DNA from: Jannaschia sp. CCS1 | GTDB lineage: Bacteria > Pseudomonadota > Alphaproteobacteria > Rhodobacterales > Rhodobacteraceae | Reading direction: 5' to 3' | NCBI RefSeq assembly: GCF_000013565.1 | Contig: NC_007802.1 | Location: 3,658,001-3,722,000 of the forward strand | DNA length: 64,000 nt | Shown: piece after piece, positions 18,548 to 28,022 of the stretch | How positions within the stretch are numbered: position 1 is the first letter of the stretch | Layout: each line of letters begins with the position of its first letter | Made by a program: the position numbers and the translations under genes | The notes under the pieces: generated by a model | Database searches by the model: none | What the model was told of the DNA's origin: nothing | Seen by the model: only the letters and a program-made list of their open reading frames with translations

Positions 18548-19708
18548 TCACCCCGGTGGTGTGATGGTCACGGGCATGCGGATCAGGTCGCGGTCCAAGT
18601 CGCCGGACCCGAAGTTGAGGCGAGTGAAGTAGAGATAAGCCTCTGCCCCCGTCGTTTCAAAATTCACGCTGTCACTGCCGTGGTCAATGAGGGTTGGATA
18701 GAGGTACACCGTCTGCCGCCCCGTCGCCCGCCATGGCAGACGCACCTCCAAAAGGGGCACGCGCATGGACCAGGTGATCAGATCGTCGGACAACGCATAG
18801 TAGAATCCGAAGGGGTTGGGCGTGCGAGAGGGGTCGCTGCTGGTGCCGATCAGAACGAACTGCTCCAATTCGGTGTTCCAGGTCACGCCCTCATACATCT
18901 GCGCAATCTCCGGCAAGGCGACGGGCGTGCAGGTGGTAGCCCGCAATGCCCGCAGATCGTCCCGGTAGGGGTCGGCAAACTGGCCGTTGAAACCGACACC
19001 GTCAAAGAAGCGCCAGCTGTCCGGGTCCTCCAGCGTCGCGGTGCGCATCAAGCAGGTGTGTTGGGTGCCAAGAGGGTAGGTTTGCGCCTTGAAGAAGGCA
19101 TGGAAATAGCCGTCATGCGCGATGATATTGGACGGGCCGAACGCGCCGAAGATGCCTTCATCCGGCCTATAGCGCTCGGGGATGGAGGCCACGAGGTGCG
19201 CGGGCGGCGCGACGGGATAGCCAAACGAGGCCCCGCCATCATCGGACCGGGCGTAGGTGATCGTGTTATACCAACAGCTGAAATAATCAGCCGTGGCGCA
19301 TTCCGGGTAGCGGTTGCCCTGGTACTCGTTGTGCAAAAGCGCATGGATCGTGTCACCTTCGGCATATGTGGCCGCAATCCATTCCGTGTTGGTGAATGTA
19401 GCCGGGTGACGTGCGGATGTGGATGGCAGCAGGATATCGCATTCAACGGCAAGGTTATCGAAGTCCGGACCGCGCATGCGACGTGTCACGTCATGGCTCA
19501 GGATAAGGTTGATCCCGTCGCCATCGCGGAATGCGCGCACCGACAGATCTGCAAAATGGTGATCGGCGCAACGGTCCGTGGTCCAGTCAAACACCACCTC
19601 CGCCGGACCACTGACCTGCACTGGACCTTCGCCGAACACCCGCGGCGGATCCGCATCGGCAAGTGCGGGTGAGGACAGGGCGAGGACAAATGCGAACGTA
19701 GCGCGCAT
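18548..19708 (-). CDS. secreted protein with glycosidase-type beta-propeller features
   Basis: The 386-residue protein has a signal peptide (MRATFAFVLALSSPALADA) and is inferred to be periplasmic or secreted. Repeated blade-like segments such as ITYARSDDGGASFG, DPDSWRFFDG and FGFYYALSDDLITWS, with a C-terminal AYLYFTRLN, resemble five-bladed propellers of GH43/GH32-like and DUF4185 proteins. No catalytic triad could be assigned with confidence. There are many cysteines (at least five pairs possible). It stands alone, with no polysaccharide-utilisation genes beside it. Confidence 0.7.
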   Translation of the reverse strand: MRATFAFVLALSSPALADADPPRVFGEGPVQVSGPAEVVFDWTTDRCADHHFADLSVRAFRDGDGINLILSHDVTRRMRGPDFDNLAVECDILLPSTSARHPATFTNTEWIAATYAEGDTIHALLHNEYQGNRYPECATADYFSCWYNTITYARSDDGGASFGYPVAPPAHLVASIPERYRPDEGIFGAFGPSNIIAHDGYFHAFFKAQTYPLGTQHTCLMRTATLEDPDSWRFFDGVGFNGQFADPYRDDLRALRATTCTPVALPEIAQMYEGVTWNTELEQFVLIGTSSDPSRTPNPFGFYYALSDDLITWSMRVPLLEVRLPWRATGRQTVYLYPTLIDHGSDSVNFETTGAEAYLYFTRLNFGSGDLDRDLIRMPVTITPPG

Positions 19709-20086
19709 GGCAGACAGCTCCGGCAAAACAAGCGGAAGCGTAGCACGGATTGGGCGAAACGTGAGCAGTGATGTGAAGGGGGGAGAAGTGGATTGCCAGC
19801 CCGGGCCGGTGGAGCGAGGGGTGGGTGGGTACGGCCTGGGCCGGCAACCGCTTCTGCTGCTTGCCCGTTCTTCTTACGTTCTCACGCCTGATAACGCAAA
19901 ACCAATATACACGTAATTTCCCTTATTTTGTTAACCAATTCGCCCATATTCCCTGACAAAAACTTAACATGCATCAGCACCCCAATGACAGCCTCCTGAC
20001 ACCATGCTGTCACCAGCTGACAAGACGCCCCCTTGCAGCTTCGGTCGACGGCTCCATTCTATGACGTGACACTGGAGACGTAAGAG
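19709..20086 (+). other. intergenic region carrying the uvrB promoter
   Basis: This 378-base stretch without a gene lies between divergent genes. Its left part is G-rich; the part from about 19880 to 19990 is AT-rich (TTTTGTTAACC, AAAAACTTAAC), as expected for a promoter. It contains a LexA-type box at 19867-19881. The leader between that box and uvrB is about 205 bases with no ORF that I support. Confidence 0.6.
19867..19881. promoter_or_regulatory. LexA (SOS) box, GTTC-N7-GTTC
   Basis: GTTCTTCTTACGTTC is an exact match to the alphaproteobacterial LexA recognition pattern GTTC-N7-GTTC. It lies 205 bases upstream of uvrB, a standard SOS gene, in the divergent intergenic region. Confidence 0.75.
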
Positions 20087-22282
20087 ATGCACAACAATTC
20101 GCCCGAACAGATGCCTGACACGGGCCGCGCCGTGGACGCGCTGCGCGCACAATTGAAAATGGAGGGTGGCAAAGCCTTTGTCCTCCAGACCGAGTTTGAA
20201 CCGGCAGGCGATCAGCCCACCGCAATCGCAGAATTGTCCGAGGGGATTCGCGAGGGTGAACGGGACCAGGTGCTCCTTGGCGCAACGGGAACTGGTAAGA
20301 CCTTCACCATGGCAAAGATGATTGAGGAAACGCAGCGCCCCGCCATCATTCTTGCGCCCAACAAGACGTTGGCCGCGCAGCTTTATGCGGAGTTCAAGAA
20401 CTTCTTCCCGGAAAACGCCGTCGAATACTTCGTCAGCTACTACGACTATTATCAGCCCGAGGCCTATGTGGCGCGGTCCGACACCTACATCGAGAAAGAA
20501 AGCCAGATCAACGAACAGATCGACCGCATGCGCCACTCGGCCACGCGGGCCCTGTTGGAACGGGACGACGTTATCATCGTGGCATCCGTGTCGTGTATCT
20601 ACGGCATCGGCAGCGTGGAAACCTACGGTGCGATGACCCAGGATCTGCACGCAGGCCGGGAATATGACCAACGCAAGGTCATCGCCGATCTGGTGGCGCA
20701 GCAATATCGCCGCAACGACGCCGCCTTTCAGCGGGGGTGTTTCCGCGTGCGCGGTGACAGTCTGGAAGTCTGGCCCGCCCACTTGGATGATCGCGCCTGG
20801 AAGCTGTCGTTTTTTGGGGAAGAGCTGGAAAGCATCACCGAATTCGACCCCCTGACCGGTCAGAAGACGGACACGTTCGAGAAGATCCGCGTCTACGCGA
20901 ATTCCCACTACGTCACGCCGCGCCCCACGATGCAGCAGGCCATGAAGGGCATTAAGTCTGAGCTGGCGATGCGCCTGAAACAGATGATTGACGAGGGCAA
21001 GCTGCTGGAGGCCCAGCGGCTGGAACAACGCACCAACTTCGATCTGGAGATGCTGGAAGCCACCGGCGTCTGCAACGGGATCGAGAACTACTCCCGCTAT
21101 CTGACGGGCCGCGCGCCGGGTGAACCGCCCCCCACCCTGTTCGAATACATCCCCGATAATGCGATTGTTTTCGCCGACGAAAGCCATGTTTCCGTGCCGC
21201 AGATCGGCGGGATGTACCGCGGCGACTACCGGCGCAAATTCACGCTGGCAGAACACGGCTTCCGCCTGCCCTCCTGCATGGACAACCGCCCCCTGAAGTT
21301 TGAGGAATGGGACGCCATGCGGCCGCAATCCGTCTTCGTATCCGCCACACCCGCCGCGTGGGAGTTGGAGCAGGCGGGCGGCGTTTTCACCGAACAGGTC
21401 ATTCGCCCAACAGGCCTGATCGACCCGCAGATCGAGATCCGACCGGTGGATATGCAGGTCGATGATCTGCTGGATGAGGTCCGCAAAGTGGCCGCCGATG
21501 GTTATCGCACGCTGGTCACGACGCTCACCAAGCGCATGGCCGAAGATCTGACGGAATACATGCACGAACAGGGCATCCGCGTGCGCTACATGCACTCGGA
21601 TATCGACACACTGGAACGGATCGAAATCCTGCGCGACCTGCGGTTGGGCGCGTTTGACGTGCTGATCGGGATCAACCTGCTGCGCGAGGGTCTCGACATT
21701 CCGGAATGCGGGTTGGTGGCCATTCTGGATGCCGACAAGGAAGGCTTTTTGCGGTCCGAGACGTCCCTGATTCAGACCATTGGGCGGGCCGCGCGCAACG
21801 CCGACGGTCGCGTGATCATGTATGCGGACAAGATCACCGGCTCCATGGAGCGCGCCATGCGCGAGACCGAGCGGAGACGGGTCAAGCAGTTGGCGTATAA
21901 CGAAGAACACGGCATCACGCCCGCAACGATCAAGAAGAATGTCGATGACATCCTGATGGGCGTCTACCAGGGTGACACCGACCAAAGCCGCGTCACGGCC
22001 AAGGTCGACAAACCGCTTGTGGGCGCGAACCTTGCGGCGCATCTCGACGGCCTGCGCGACAAGATGCGCAAGGCGGCGGAGAACCTGGAGTTTGAGGAAG
22101 CTGCGCGCCTGCGTGATGAGGTCAAGCGGTTGGAGACGGTGGAACTGGCCATCGCCGACGACCCGCTGGCCCGCCAGTCAGCGGTGGAGGCGGCGGTGGA
22201 AGATGCGTCAAAGGCCAGCGGCCGGTCAACGGCAGGTCGGGGCGGTCAACGGGGTGGGAACGTCAAGCGGCGGAAGCGGTAG
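20087..22282 (+). CDS. uvrB: excinuclease ABC subunit B
   Basis: The 731-residue protein is the damage-verifying helicase of nucleotide excision repair. The Walker A motif GATGTGKT is at residues 65-72, the beta-hairpin region contains [22 protein letters not shown]-type sequence, the helicase motifs include FADESH and QTIGRAARN, and the C-terminal UVR domain ([18 protein letters not shown]) contacts UvrC. The C-terminus ends in a basic tail ([10 protein letters not shown]). Start ATG 20087 follows a GGAGACGTAAGAG stretch. Confidence 0.98.
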   Translation: MHNNSPEQMPDTGRAVDALRAQLKMEGGKAFVLQTEFEPAGDQPTAIAELSEGIREGERDQVLLGATGTGKTFTMAKMIEETQRPAIILAPNKTLAAQLYAEFKNFFPENAVEYFVSYYDYYQPEAYVARSDTYIEKESQINEQIDRMRHSATRALLERDDVIIVASVSCIYGIGSVETYGAMTQDLHAGREYDQRKVIADLVAQQYRRNDAAFQRGCFRVRGDSLEVWPAHLDDRAWKLSFFGEELESITEFDPLTGQKTDTFEKIRVYANSHYVTPRPTMQQAMKGIKSELAMRLKQMIDEGKLLEAQRLEQRTNFDLEMLEATGVCNGIENYSRYLTGRAPGEPPPTLFEYIPDNAIVFADESHVSVPQIGGMYRGDYRRKFTLAEHGFRLPSCMDNRPLKFEEWDAMRPQSVFVSATPAAWELEQAGGVFTEQVIRPTGLIDPQIEIRPVDMQVDDLLDEVRKVAADGYRTLVTTLTKRMAEDLTEYMHEQGIRVRYMHSDIDTLERIEILRDLRLGAFDVLIGINLLREGLDIPECGLVAILDADKEGFLRSETSLIQTIGRAARNADGRVIMYADKITGSMERAMRETERRRVKQLAYNEEHGITPATIKKNVDDILMGVYQGDTDQSRVTAKVDKPLVGANLAAHLDGLRDKMRKAAENLEFEEAARLRDEVKRLETVELAIADDPLARQSAVEAAVEDASKASGRSTAGRGGQRGGNVKRRKR

Positions 22283-22299
22283 GTCGACATTTTGTGCGC

Positions 22300-22905
22300 T
22301 CACGCCCGCAGGGCCGCGTCTTCAAACCAAGGCGTGCCCTCAGTGAAGCCGCCGCGGATCAACAGCCCCGGTGCGGCCACTTCGGGAAAGTCGCGGACCC
22401 AGTCGCGGAAGCGGTCATTGCTGACGATCTTCGCCTTCAGGTCACGGGCCGCAGACAGGATCGTCGGATCTGCGGGCTCTCCCTTGTTCACAACCATGAC
22501 GCGGTTGCGTGGAAGACCCAAGAGCTTCGCGAAGTCGCGGTCGCTCAGGTAGCGGTCGCAAAGTTTGTAGCCGGCATTGGCGTCAAAGACGACGCCGGTC
22601 TGGCAGCCTCCGGCGTGCAGCGTCGCTATCACGTCCTTCAACGCGGCCAGTCGCGGCTCCTCGCCATCCCAATGCATCACGTTAAAGCCGTCGATGACGA
22701 CCTGGGGCTTCGACCCGCCAGCCGTCCGCGCAGTGCGTCCTGGCCCCTTGGTTCCGCGCAGCAGGGCGGTTGCCACAAGGATTACAGCGGCCGTCGCAGC
22801 AAGAAGCGACACGGCCAGCGGAAGGGTCAAGCTTGGCCCGCCGATCACGAAGCTTCCACCGGCGGAGGCGAGAGAGGTCAGAAGTAGAGACAAGGGAAGC
22901 TGCAT
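22300..22905 (-). CDS. membrane-anchored NYN (Zc3h12a-like) ribonuclease
   Basis: The 201-residue protein has two hydrophobic N-terminal segments (about 1-25 and 28-50) followed by a NYN/PIN-type nuclease domain. The acidic residues expected for metal binding are present in VVIDGFNVMH, GVVFDANAGYK and IVSNDRFRDW. Zc3h12a-like RNases cut structured RNA. The membrane anchor is unusual compared with the soluble eukaryotic members. It is convergent with uvrB, 17 bases away. Confidence 0.8.
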   Translation of the reverse strand: MQLPLSLLLTSLASAGGSFVIGGPSLTLPLAVSLLAATAAVILVATALLRGTKGPGRTARTAGGSKPQVVIDGFNVMHWDGEEPRLAALKDVIATLHAGGCQTGVVFDANAGYKLCDRYLSDRDFAKLLGLPRNRVMVVNKGEPADPTILSAARDLKAKIVSNDRFRDWVRDFPEVAAPGLLIRGGFTEGTPWFEDAALRA

Positions 22906-23080
22906 CAGATCGTCCTGGTTGCATGTGCTCCCTCTGGATCAGATTTCAGGATGGCAAATCTGTGGCATCCTTGGGCAAAAGCTGTGCCAGACCCACTCGG
23001 GCCAGAGTTTTGGCCCACCGGCGGATCACCGGCAGGGGCCGGACACTCGCCATTCTGCCGCGCCGGTCTACCTGTCTGCC

Positions 23081-23518
23081 ATGAGAAAACTGTCTACTGC
23101 TTTGATCCTCGTGCTCTCTTCCGGTCCAGTCGCGGCGTGGGACGCGGGTGTCGACGGCCCGCTTTGCACGCTGACTTATGAGGAGAACGCATCATCGGTG
23201 CGGCTCACCTATGATCCCGGCGTGCCGCTCTACACGATCTCGGTCACTGGTGCAGAAGCCTGGGACGTGGCCCCGCAATTCAGCATTACCTTTGACGGTC
23301 CCCGGCCCAACACGATCCGCACGGACCGGCATGTATTGTCGTCGGATCTCAGGACCTTAAGCGTCTCGGATCGGGGCTTCGGGAACGTGCTGGACGGGTT
23401 GCAGTTCAATGCGACCGCCACGGCCACCAGCGGTGCCACAGTGATCCTGATCTCCCTTGACGGCGCCGCGTCGGAGGTGGAGGCCTTCCGCGCCTGTGGC
23501 CAGGTTCCTTCGGCTTGA
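23081..23518 (+). CDS. secreted hypothetical protein
   Basis: This 145-residue protein has a cleavable signal peptide (MRKLSTALILVLSSGPVAAWDA) and a beta-rich mature part with two cysteines (PLCTLTYEE and FRACGQ) that could pair. It is probably periplasmic. I chose ATG 23081 because it places the signal peptide at the N-terminus; the frame is open far upstream over the antisense RNase gene. The family is not recognised. Confidence 0.65.
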   Translation: MRKLSTALILVLSSGPVAAWDAGVDGPLCTLTYEENASSVRLTYDPGVPLYTISVTGAEAWDVAPQFSITFDGPRPNTIRTDRHVLSSDLRTLSVSDRGFGNVLDGLQFNATATATSGATVILISLDGAASEVEAFRACGQVPSA

Positions 23519-23566
23519 AAGGACATTGGTAACCGACCGTTAACGGGAATCGGGTGAGCCTTGGAT

Positions 23567-24145
23567 ATGCCCAATGACATGTCCCCCTTCCCCGCGTCTG
23601 ACCTTGCCGCCACCCTAACGGCGCGAACACAACGATATTGCGCCCGGGCCAGTGCACTGGCCGTTGATCCTGCCTTGACACAGGTCGGTGCGGTCAACGC
23701 ATTGGATCATCTGTCGAGCCTTCAAGAGGACATCCGCGCCACACGATTGCACCAAAGCGCTGCCATCCGTGCCGAGCGTCGGCAGATGGAAGCACCGTTC
23801 AAGACGCTTGAGACCGACTTGGCAAACGCGCGCAGCGCGCTGTCGGAGGCACTTCTGCGCGCAGCACCCGATCCGACGTCCGGCTATGGCTCCGTCGCGC
23901 AAAAGACCGTCTGCACCACGCCTGACGGGCCATCAACAGACGTCAGCCTGACCTCCGGCGCACCGCAGGCGGTATCCGCCAGTCGCGCGCTCCTCGATCT
24001 GGAGGCGCTCCGCCCGTATCTCAGCGACACGGCCCTGCGCGATGCGCTTGAACGATACACCAAAGACGGCGGCAACCATGATGTTGCGGGCGTGGCCTAC
24101 GCGGTTCTACCCGCTTCAGCCCAACTGCCCTGCGCGATCTACTAA
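23567..24145 (+). CDS. hypothetical protein with helical N-terminus
   Basis: The 192-residue protein starts MPNDMSPFPASDL. Residues 45-100 are a long amphipathic helix (LSSLQEDIRATRLHQSAAIRAERRQ onward). The tail (LEALRPYLSDTALRDALERYTKDGG...GVAYAVLP) loosely resembles proteins found beside RecT-type genes in alphaproteobacterial prophages, where such a helix precedes a short C-terminal module. No other phage gene is nearby. Function is unknown. Confidence 0.55.
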   Translation: MPNDMSPFPASDLAATLTARTQRYCARASALAVDPALTQVGAVNALDHLSSLQEDIRATRLHQSAAIRAERRQMEAPFKTLETDLANARSALSEALLRAAPDPTSGYGSVAQKTVCTTPDGPSTDVSLTSGAPQAVSASRALLDLEALRPYLSDTALRDALERYTKDGGNHDVAGVAYAVLPASAQLPCAIY

Positions 24146-24649
24146 CCGGTCTCATCTAACAAGAGGTCTGAACCTTGTGCAGTGGCGTTCTGTCGACCGG
24201 AGACACTCGCCTTCGATTGGAGTGGTCGGGCACCCAACCCACAGTTAAGACAACCACCTGTAACCCGAGCGTCGAAATGAAGTGGCCCCCGAACAAGCCT
24301 TACTCATTGCGATCTACGCCTCCCCGGGGCATCTCACGTGCCGCGGCAGATCCACCTCCAGCCTCAACAACCGGGCGTGGGCATGATCTGAGAGTTCCGA
24401 CCGACCAACAACCAAATCCACCTCACGAGGCTTTGTTTTGAACGTCTGATACGGGGACGGGCTAAAGTGACCGCCACAAGGGGCACATCGTCATCTATGC
24501 AGATGTCCCAGGGACACGGTTGCGCGCTGCGCAAACAGCCAACGGACATTCGAACCCAGTATCAGGTTGTGTCTTGTCGGATGAGGCCCTTTGATCATGC
24601 ACAATGAACGACGGCCCGGCGGCGCGTCGGTGCCAGGGGAAAACAAACG
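24146..24649. other. 504-base stretch without a supported gene
   Basis: All frames carry only short ORFs with atypical composition and no ribosome binding sites. The base composition is less GC-rich than the flanks. No tRNA, terminator or inverted repeat of note was seen. It may hold the phosphatase promoter or the remains of a decayed gene. Confidence 0.4.
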
Positions 24650-25390
24650 ATGACGCAGTGGAAAGCGCCCGCCCCGGAGGATGTCGTCTACGTCATTGGC
24701 GACATCCATGGCAGCATCGAAAAGCTAGACGTTTTGCTGTCGAAGATCGACGCCGACATCTCCACGAGCCCGGGCGTCAGCGGGAAGGTGGTCTTTGTCG
24801 GGGATTACATCGACCGAGGGGATGCGAGCGCGGATGTGCTTCGGTTCGTGGCCCATATCACCACCACATATCCGGACCGCCTGATCGGATTAATGGGCAA
24901 TCACGAGCGGATGATGCTGGACTTCTTGGCCAACCCCACGGGCCCCGCCAAGCGATGGATCCGCTTTGGGGGGTTACAGACCATGGCCAACTTCGGTGTC
25001 GGCGCGGATGTTATCATGGACAATCCACACGCTGAGGATCTGTTGGATGCCGCCGGTGACCTGATGGAGGCCATGGGGCAGGATCTTGTTGACTGGCTCA
25101 ACAATCTACCGCTCTCGTGGTCGTCGGGCACACTTTGGGTGGTGCATGCAGGGGCCAAGCCGTCTGTCGCAATGGACGCGCAGCTTCCCAAAACGCTTCT
25201 GTGGGGGTCAGATCGCTTCATGAAGCAGGAGCGTGATGACGGCCAATGGGTGGCTTTCGGACATCAGCCGTTCGACACACCGTTCGCAAAGGATGGTCGC
25301 ATTGCCGTGGACACGGGGGCCGTCTACGGCGGGCCATTGACCGCCGCGCGCGTGGATCCGTCGGGCGATGTGAGGTTTCTGACCAGTTAG
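24650..25390 (+). CDS. metallophosphoesterase (PP2A/bis-tetraphosphatase-like)
   Basis: The 246-residue protein has the calcineurin-like metal motifs in order: GDIHGS, GDYIDRGDAS, GNHERM, a later His in VVHAG, and GHQPF. This spacing fits bacterial serine/threonine phosphatases of the PrpA/ApaH type. Likely substrates are phosphoproteins or dinucleoside polyphosphates; the sequence does not decide. Confidence 0.9.
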   Translation: MTQWKAPAPEDVVYVIGDIHGSIEKLDVLLSKIDADISTSPGVSGKVVFVGDYIDRGDASADVLRFVAHITTTYPDRLIGLMGNHERMMLDFLANPTGPAKRWIRFGGLQTMANFGVGADVIMDNPHAEDLLDAAGDLMEAMGQDLVDWLNNLPLSWSSGTLWVVHAGAKPSVAMDAQLPKTLLWGSDRFMKQERDDGQWVAFGHQPFDTPFAKDGRIAVDTGAVYGGPLTAARVDPSGDVRFLTS

Positions 25391-25549
25391 CGATGGACGG
25401 CGGGCAAACGCGGCCGGTGCACGGATCGCGCATCGTCAGTCGCCGCCCCCGGTTTGGACAACAGCCAACGTGCAGCGCACAATCCACCGACGCGAGAACG
25501 CAGCCGCGCGGGATGTCGATCTGTTAGACCGCCTCGCCGCACACGCCCC

Positions 25550-25798
25550 TCAGAAGTCGAAGATGTCGTCCAGAAACGAGCCGCGTTTCTTGCGGCGCGG
25601 CGCGTCGGAGTAGCCGCCGCGTGAGGGTTGGGGCGCCGGTGCTGCCGGGGCTGCGGGCGCCGCCGGGGCCGAGCGTTCGATGATCTTGTCCAGTTCGCCC
25701 CGGTCCAGCCAAACGCCGCGACAGCTGGGGCAATAGTCGATCTCCACCCCCTGGCGGTCAGACATCACAAGGGTGGTTCCATCGACTGGGCATTGCAT
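25550..25798 (-). CDS. TFIIB-type zinc-ribbon protein
   Basis: This 82-residue protein has CPVDGTTL at the N-terminus followed by YCPSCRGVWLDRGELDKI, the zf-TFIIB pattern with two Cys pairs for one zinc. The rest is an Ala/Pro linker (PAAPAAPAAPAP) and a basic/aromatic tail ending GSFLDDIFDF. Such proteins are common in alphaproteobacteria and have no assigned function. Confidence 0.85.
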   Translation of the reverse strand: MQCPVDGTTLVMSDRQGVEIDYCPSCRGVWLDRGELDKIIERSAPAAPAAPAAPAPQPSRGGYSDAPRRKKRGSFLDDIFDF

Positions 25799-25881
25799 TG
25801 GCGGCTCTCCTCGCTCGGGTTATATCAGCGTCTTCTGACGGGATATGTAAGGGCCCACAGGCGCATCTCAACCTTTCAGGA

Positions 25882-26202
25882 TCATTCCCCACCGCTCACT
25901 GCCGCATCAATCTGTCGGGCAATCTGCGCGGACCATTCGCCGATGATGGGCAGGAACTCGATCTGACTCAACGCCCAGATAATGACCGACAACAGAACCG
26001 TGGCGCCGATGACGGTGCCAAGGCCAACCGCCATGCCCACCGCGAACCGAAACATCAGAACGCGGGGCACCGATTGATGGATCAGGAACATGCGATGTTG
26101 ACGCAGAAACGTCAGTTCCTGGCGCAGCGCGCGCACCTCTGCCTCCAAGCTCAGCTGGTCAGGTGGCTCAGGAGGTTTTGGATCGGTCTTGGGTCGTGGC
26201 AT
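25882..26202 (-). CDS. DUF5665 membrane protein
   Basis: The 106-residue protein has a proline-rich start, a coiled-coil-prone segment (LEAEVRALRQELTFLRQHR), one long transmembrane stretch (about 50-85), and an FLPIIGEW motif near the C-terminus. This matches the DUF5665 family. Function is unknown. Confidence 0.7.
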   Translation of the reverse strand: MPRPKTDPKPPEPPDQLSLEAEVRALRQELTFLRQHRMFLIHQSVPRVLMFRFAVGMAVGLGTVIGATVLLSVIIWALSQIEFLPIIGEWSAQIARQIDAAVSGGE

Positions 26203-26316
26203 CGCCGGTGCTTTCCAATCGGTCTACAGAGCTTGAGACTAGGCAAACCTATAGTACATCCCGCGCAGATCCAGTCGCAGGTGGCAAGGACAGCCGCAGT
26301 GTCGAGTCAGTCCTGC

Positions 26317-26568
26317 CTAGTTGATCGGGGATGGATCGGGATCCGGGGCGACGACCACAGGTGCGTTCGCAGCCATTGTGTCGAAATCGCTATTGATCTC
26401 ATAGGTTTCCATGAACGTGCCGGCTGCGATTCCATTTTCCTCGACCGAGCCGGAAATGAGCGCGATCGTCCCCAACGCAAGAGACATGCAGGCGGCGGTC
26501 AGGACGACCCAACTGACCGTACTTGCCCCGTGCTCGTCGGCGAGAAATGATTTGAACGTGGCGACCAT
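26317..26568 (-). CDS. Flp-pilin-like small membrane protein
   Basis: The 83-residue protein has a short charged leader (MVATFKSFLADEHGAS) followed by a hydrophobic helix beginning TVSWVVLTAACMSLALG and an Asp/Pro-rich tail. The DEHGA(S/T) junction before the helix is the layout of Flp/Fap pilins and TadE-like pseudopilins, although the canonical Glu five residues into the helix is not clear. No tad genes are in the window. Confidence 0.55.
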   Translation of the reverse strand: MVATFKSFLADEHGASTVSWVVLTAACMSLALGTIALISGSVEENGIAAGTFMETYEINSDFDTMAANAPVVVAPDPDPSPIN

Positions 26569-26692
26569 GCGAGGCTCCTCAGAGGTGAATATGCGATCTG
26601 CTTCAGGGGTGCTGCACCTCGAATGGGGCGGATTGACGGCAGATACTTGGAGTTGTCTTGCGGTTTTGGCATATGGCTCAAGGCGATACGCG

Positions 26693-27151
26693 TCAGACCA
26701 GGAAGCTGCGCATCGCCTGATAGATCACTGCCGTGGCGGCGTTAGAGAGGTTGAGGGACCGGATGTGAGGCGAACGCATGGGCAGATGGAAGGTGCGATG
26801 TGCCCGTCCGTTCAACACCTCTGATGGCAAGCCCTTGGTCTCTTTTCCGAAGATCAGATAGGCATCGGACGGATAGTCCGGCTCATAGACGGAACCCCCT
26901 TCTCCGCCGTTCTCGAACAAGAATACCTGATCCTCCCGCGGCGCACGAGCCTCCAGAAACGCAGTCCAGCTGTCGTACTCGCTGAGGCGGACGTGTTTCC
27001 AATAGTCCAGGCCCGCCCGGCGCACTGATTTTTCCGAGATATCAAAGCCGAGGGGATGGATCAGGATCAACTCCAGGTCCAATGCGACGCAGGTGCGCCC
27101 GATGGTGCCCGTATTGCCGGGGATCTCTGGGTGAACCAGAACGACCTTCAT
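26693..27151 (-). CDS. trmL: tRNA (cytidine(34)-2'-O)-methyltransferase
   Basis: The 152-residue SPOUT methyltransferase starts MKVVLVHPEIPGNTGTIGRTC after a GGTGG site. The SAM-binding trefoil knot is represented by LIFGKETKGLP and the C-terminal LPMRSPHIRSLNLSNAATAVIY. The enzyme 2'-O-methylates the wobble base of tRNA-Leu. An upstream in-frame start (27235) would overlap the neighbouring gene and is unlikely. Confidence 0.94.
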   Translation of the reverse strand: MKVVLVHPEIPGNTGTIGRTCVALDLELILIHPLGFDISEKSVRRAGLDYWKHVRLSEYDSWTAFLEARAPREDQVFLFENGGEGGSVYEPDYPSDAYLIFGKETKGLPSEVLNGRAHRTFHLPMRSPHIRSLNLSNAATAVIYQAMRSFLV

Positions 27152-27185
27152 GTCCACCTGGCCCGGTTGGGGCCGAGACATCTCG

Positions 27186-28022
27186 TCAGGCATGGGGCCT
27201 GTCACGCCCGGTGATCGCGCTCCAACGGCCCACATTCAGCTTCGCGGCCCGGGCATGTCGGGCCAATTGCGCCTGAACGGCATTCCGCCACGGCCCTTCA
27301 AGGCGTGTCGTGGCGAACCTGTCGGCCCATTCGAGGATGTCTTCCGCATCGCCCGGTCGCAGTCGCAATGCGCCTTCAATCAACGTCTGGACAGACCCCG
27401 CGGGCGTATACCACCGGTCCTGCATGTCCCGCAGCCGCCCGGGCAGGACCTTGCCCAGACCACGGACCAGACCATTGTCGGCAAACCTCTGGATCAGATG
27501 CCCCATCTCATCGCGGCTGTAGGAGATCAGCGGCGGGAACGTATCCAGGAACAGCGGCCCGTCGTCGTCCATACCGAACCGCTCGATCTGCGCATGGAAG
27601 CCGACGCGCTCGGGGCGTTGGGCAACGCGGCGCCAGAACTCGGCCACATCGGTGGCCACGCGGTCCAGCAGGTCGATGGCCGCCTCGGGACTGGCGTTGA
27701 GGATCAGCGGCCCCAGCATCATCTCTTCGGGCACGGCCTTTTGGACGATCACCGGGCGCTGCATGCCCGCCTCGTCAAGCAGGCGAAGATGTGTGTCGGG
27801 CACGCGCACCCCGGCCAGACGCAGGCAATCGATGTAGGAATCATGCCGACGGGCCAAAAGCTCTTGCACCTCGGGGTCGCGACCGCCGCGATAAACGGCC
27901 AGAATATGCCCTTCCAGCGGGCCGGTGAGGGGCCGCATAGGGATCCCAAACGTCCGTTTATCGCTGGCGACCGTGCCACCGTCAGCCAAGGCTGCGCGGA
28001 TGCTGGACGTCAGATCAGACAT
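27186..28022 (-). CDS. uncharacterised conserved protein
   Basis: The 278-residue soluble protein starts MSDLTSSIRAALADGG, after an upstream extension that lacks family-like character. Segments such as RPVIVQKAVPEEMMLGPLIL and DDDGPLFLDTFPPLIS suggest an ATP-grasp or kinase-like acidic pocket (an FLDTFPP region in the place of a DFG-like site), but this is weak. It precedes trmL on the same strand by 34 bases. Confidence 0.6.
   Translation of the reverse strand: MSDLTSSIRAALADGGTVASDKRTFGIPMRPLTGPLEGHILAVYRGGRDPEVQELLARRHDSYIDCLRLAGVRVPDTHLRLLDEAGMQRPVIVQKAVPEEMMLGPLILNASPEAAIDLLDRVATDVAEFWRRVAQRPERVGFHAQIERFGMDDDGPLFLDTFPPLISYSRDEMGHLIQRFADNGLVRGLGKVLPGRLRDMQDRWYTPAGSVQTLIEGALRLRPGDAEDILEWADRFATTRLEGPWRNAVQAQLARHARAAKLNVGRWSAITGRDRPHA

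Noticed and set aside
19964-22042. Minus-strand open frame of 692 codons opposite uvrB
   Set aside because: UvrB on the plus strand explains the sequence fully; the antisense translation is His/Arg-rich and low in typical protein features.
24175-24441. ORF of 88 codons in the gene-free stretch
   Set aside because: No ribosome binding site, atypical Pro/Thr-rich composition and no family resemblance.
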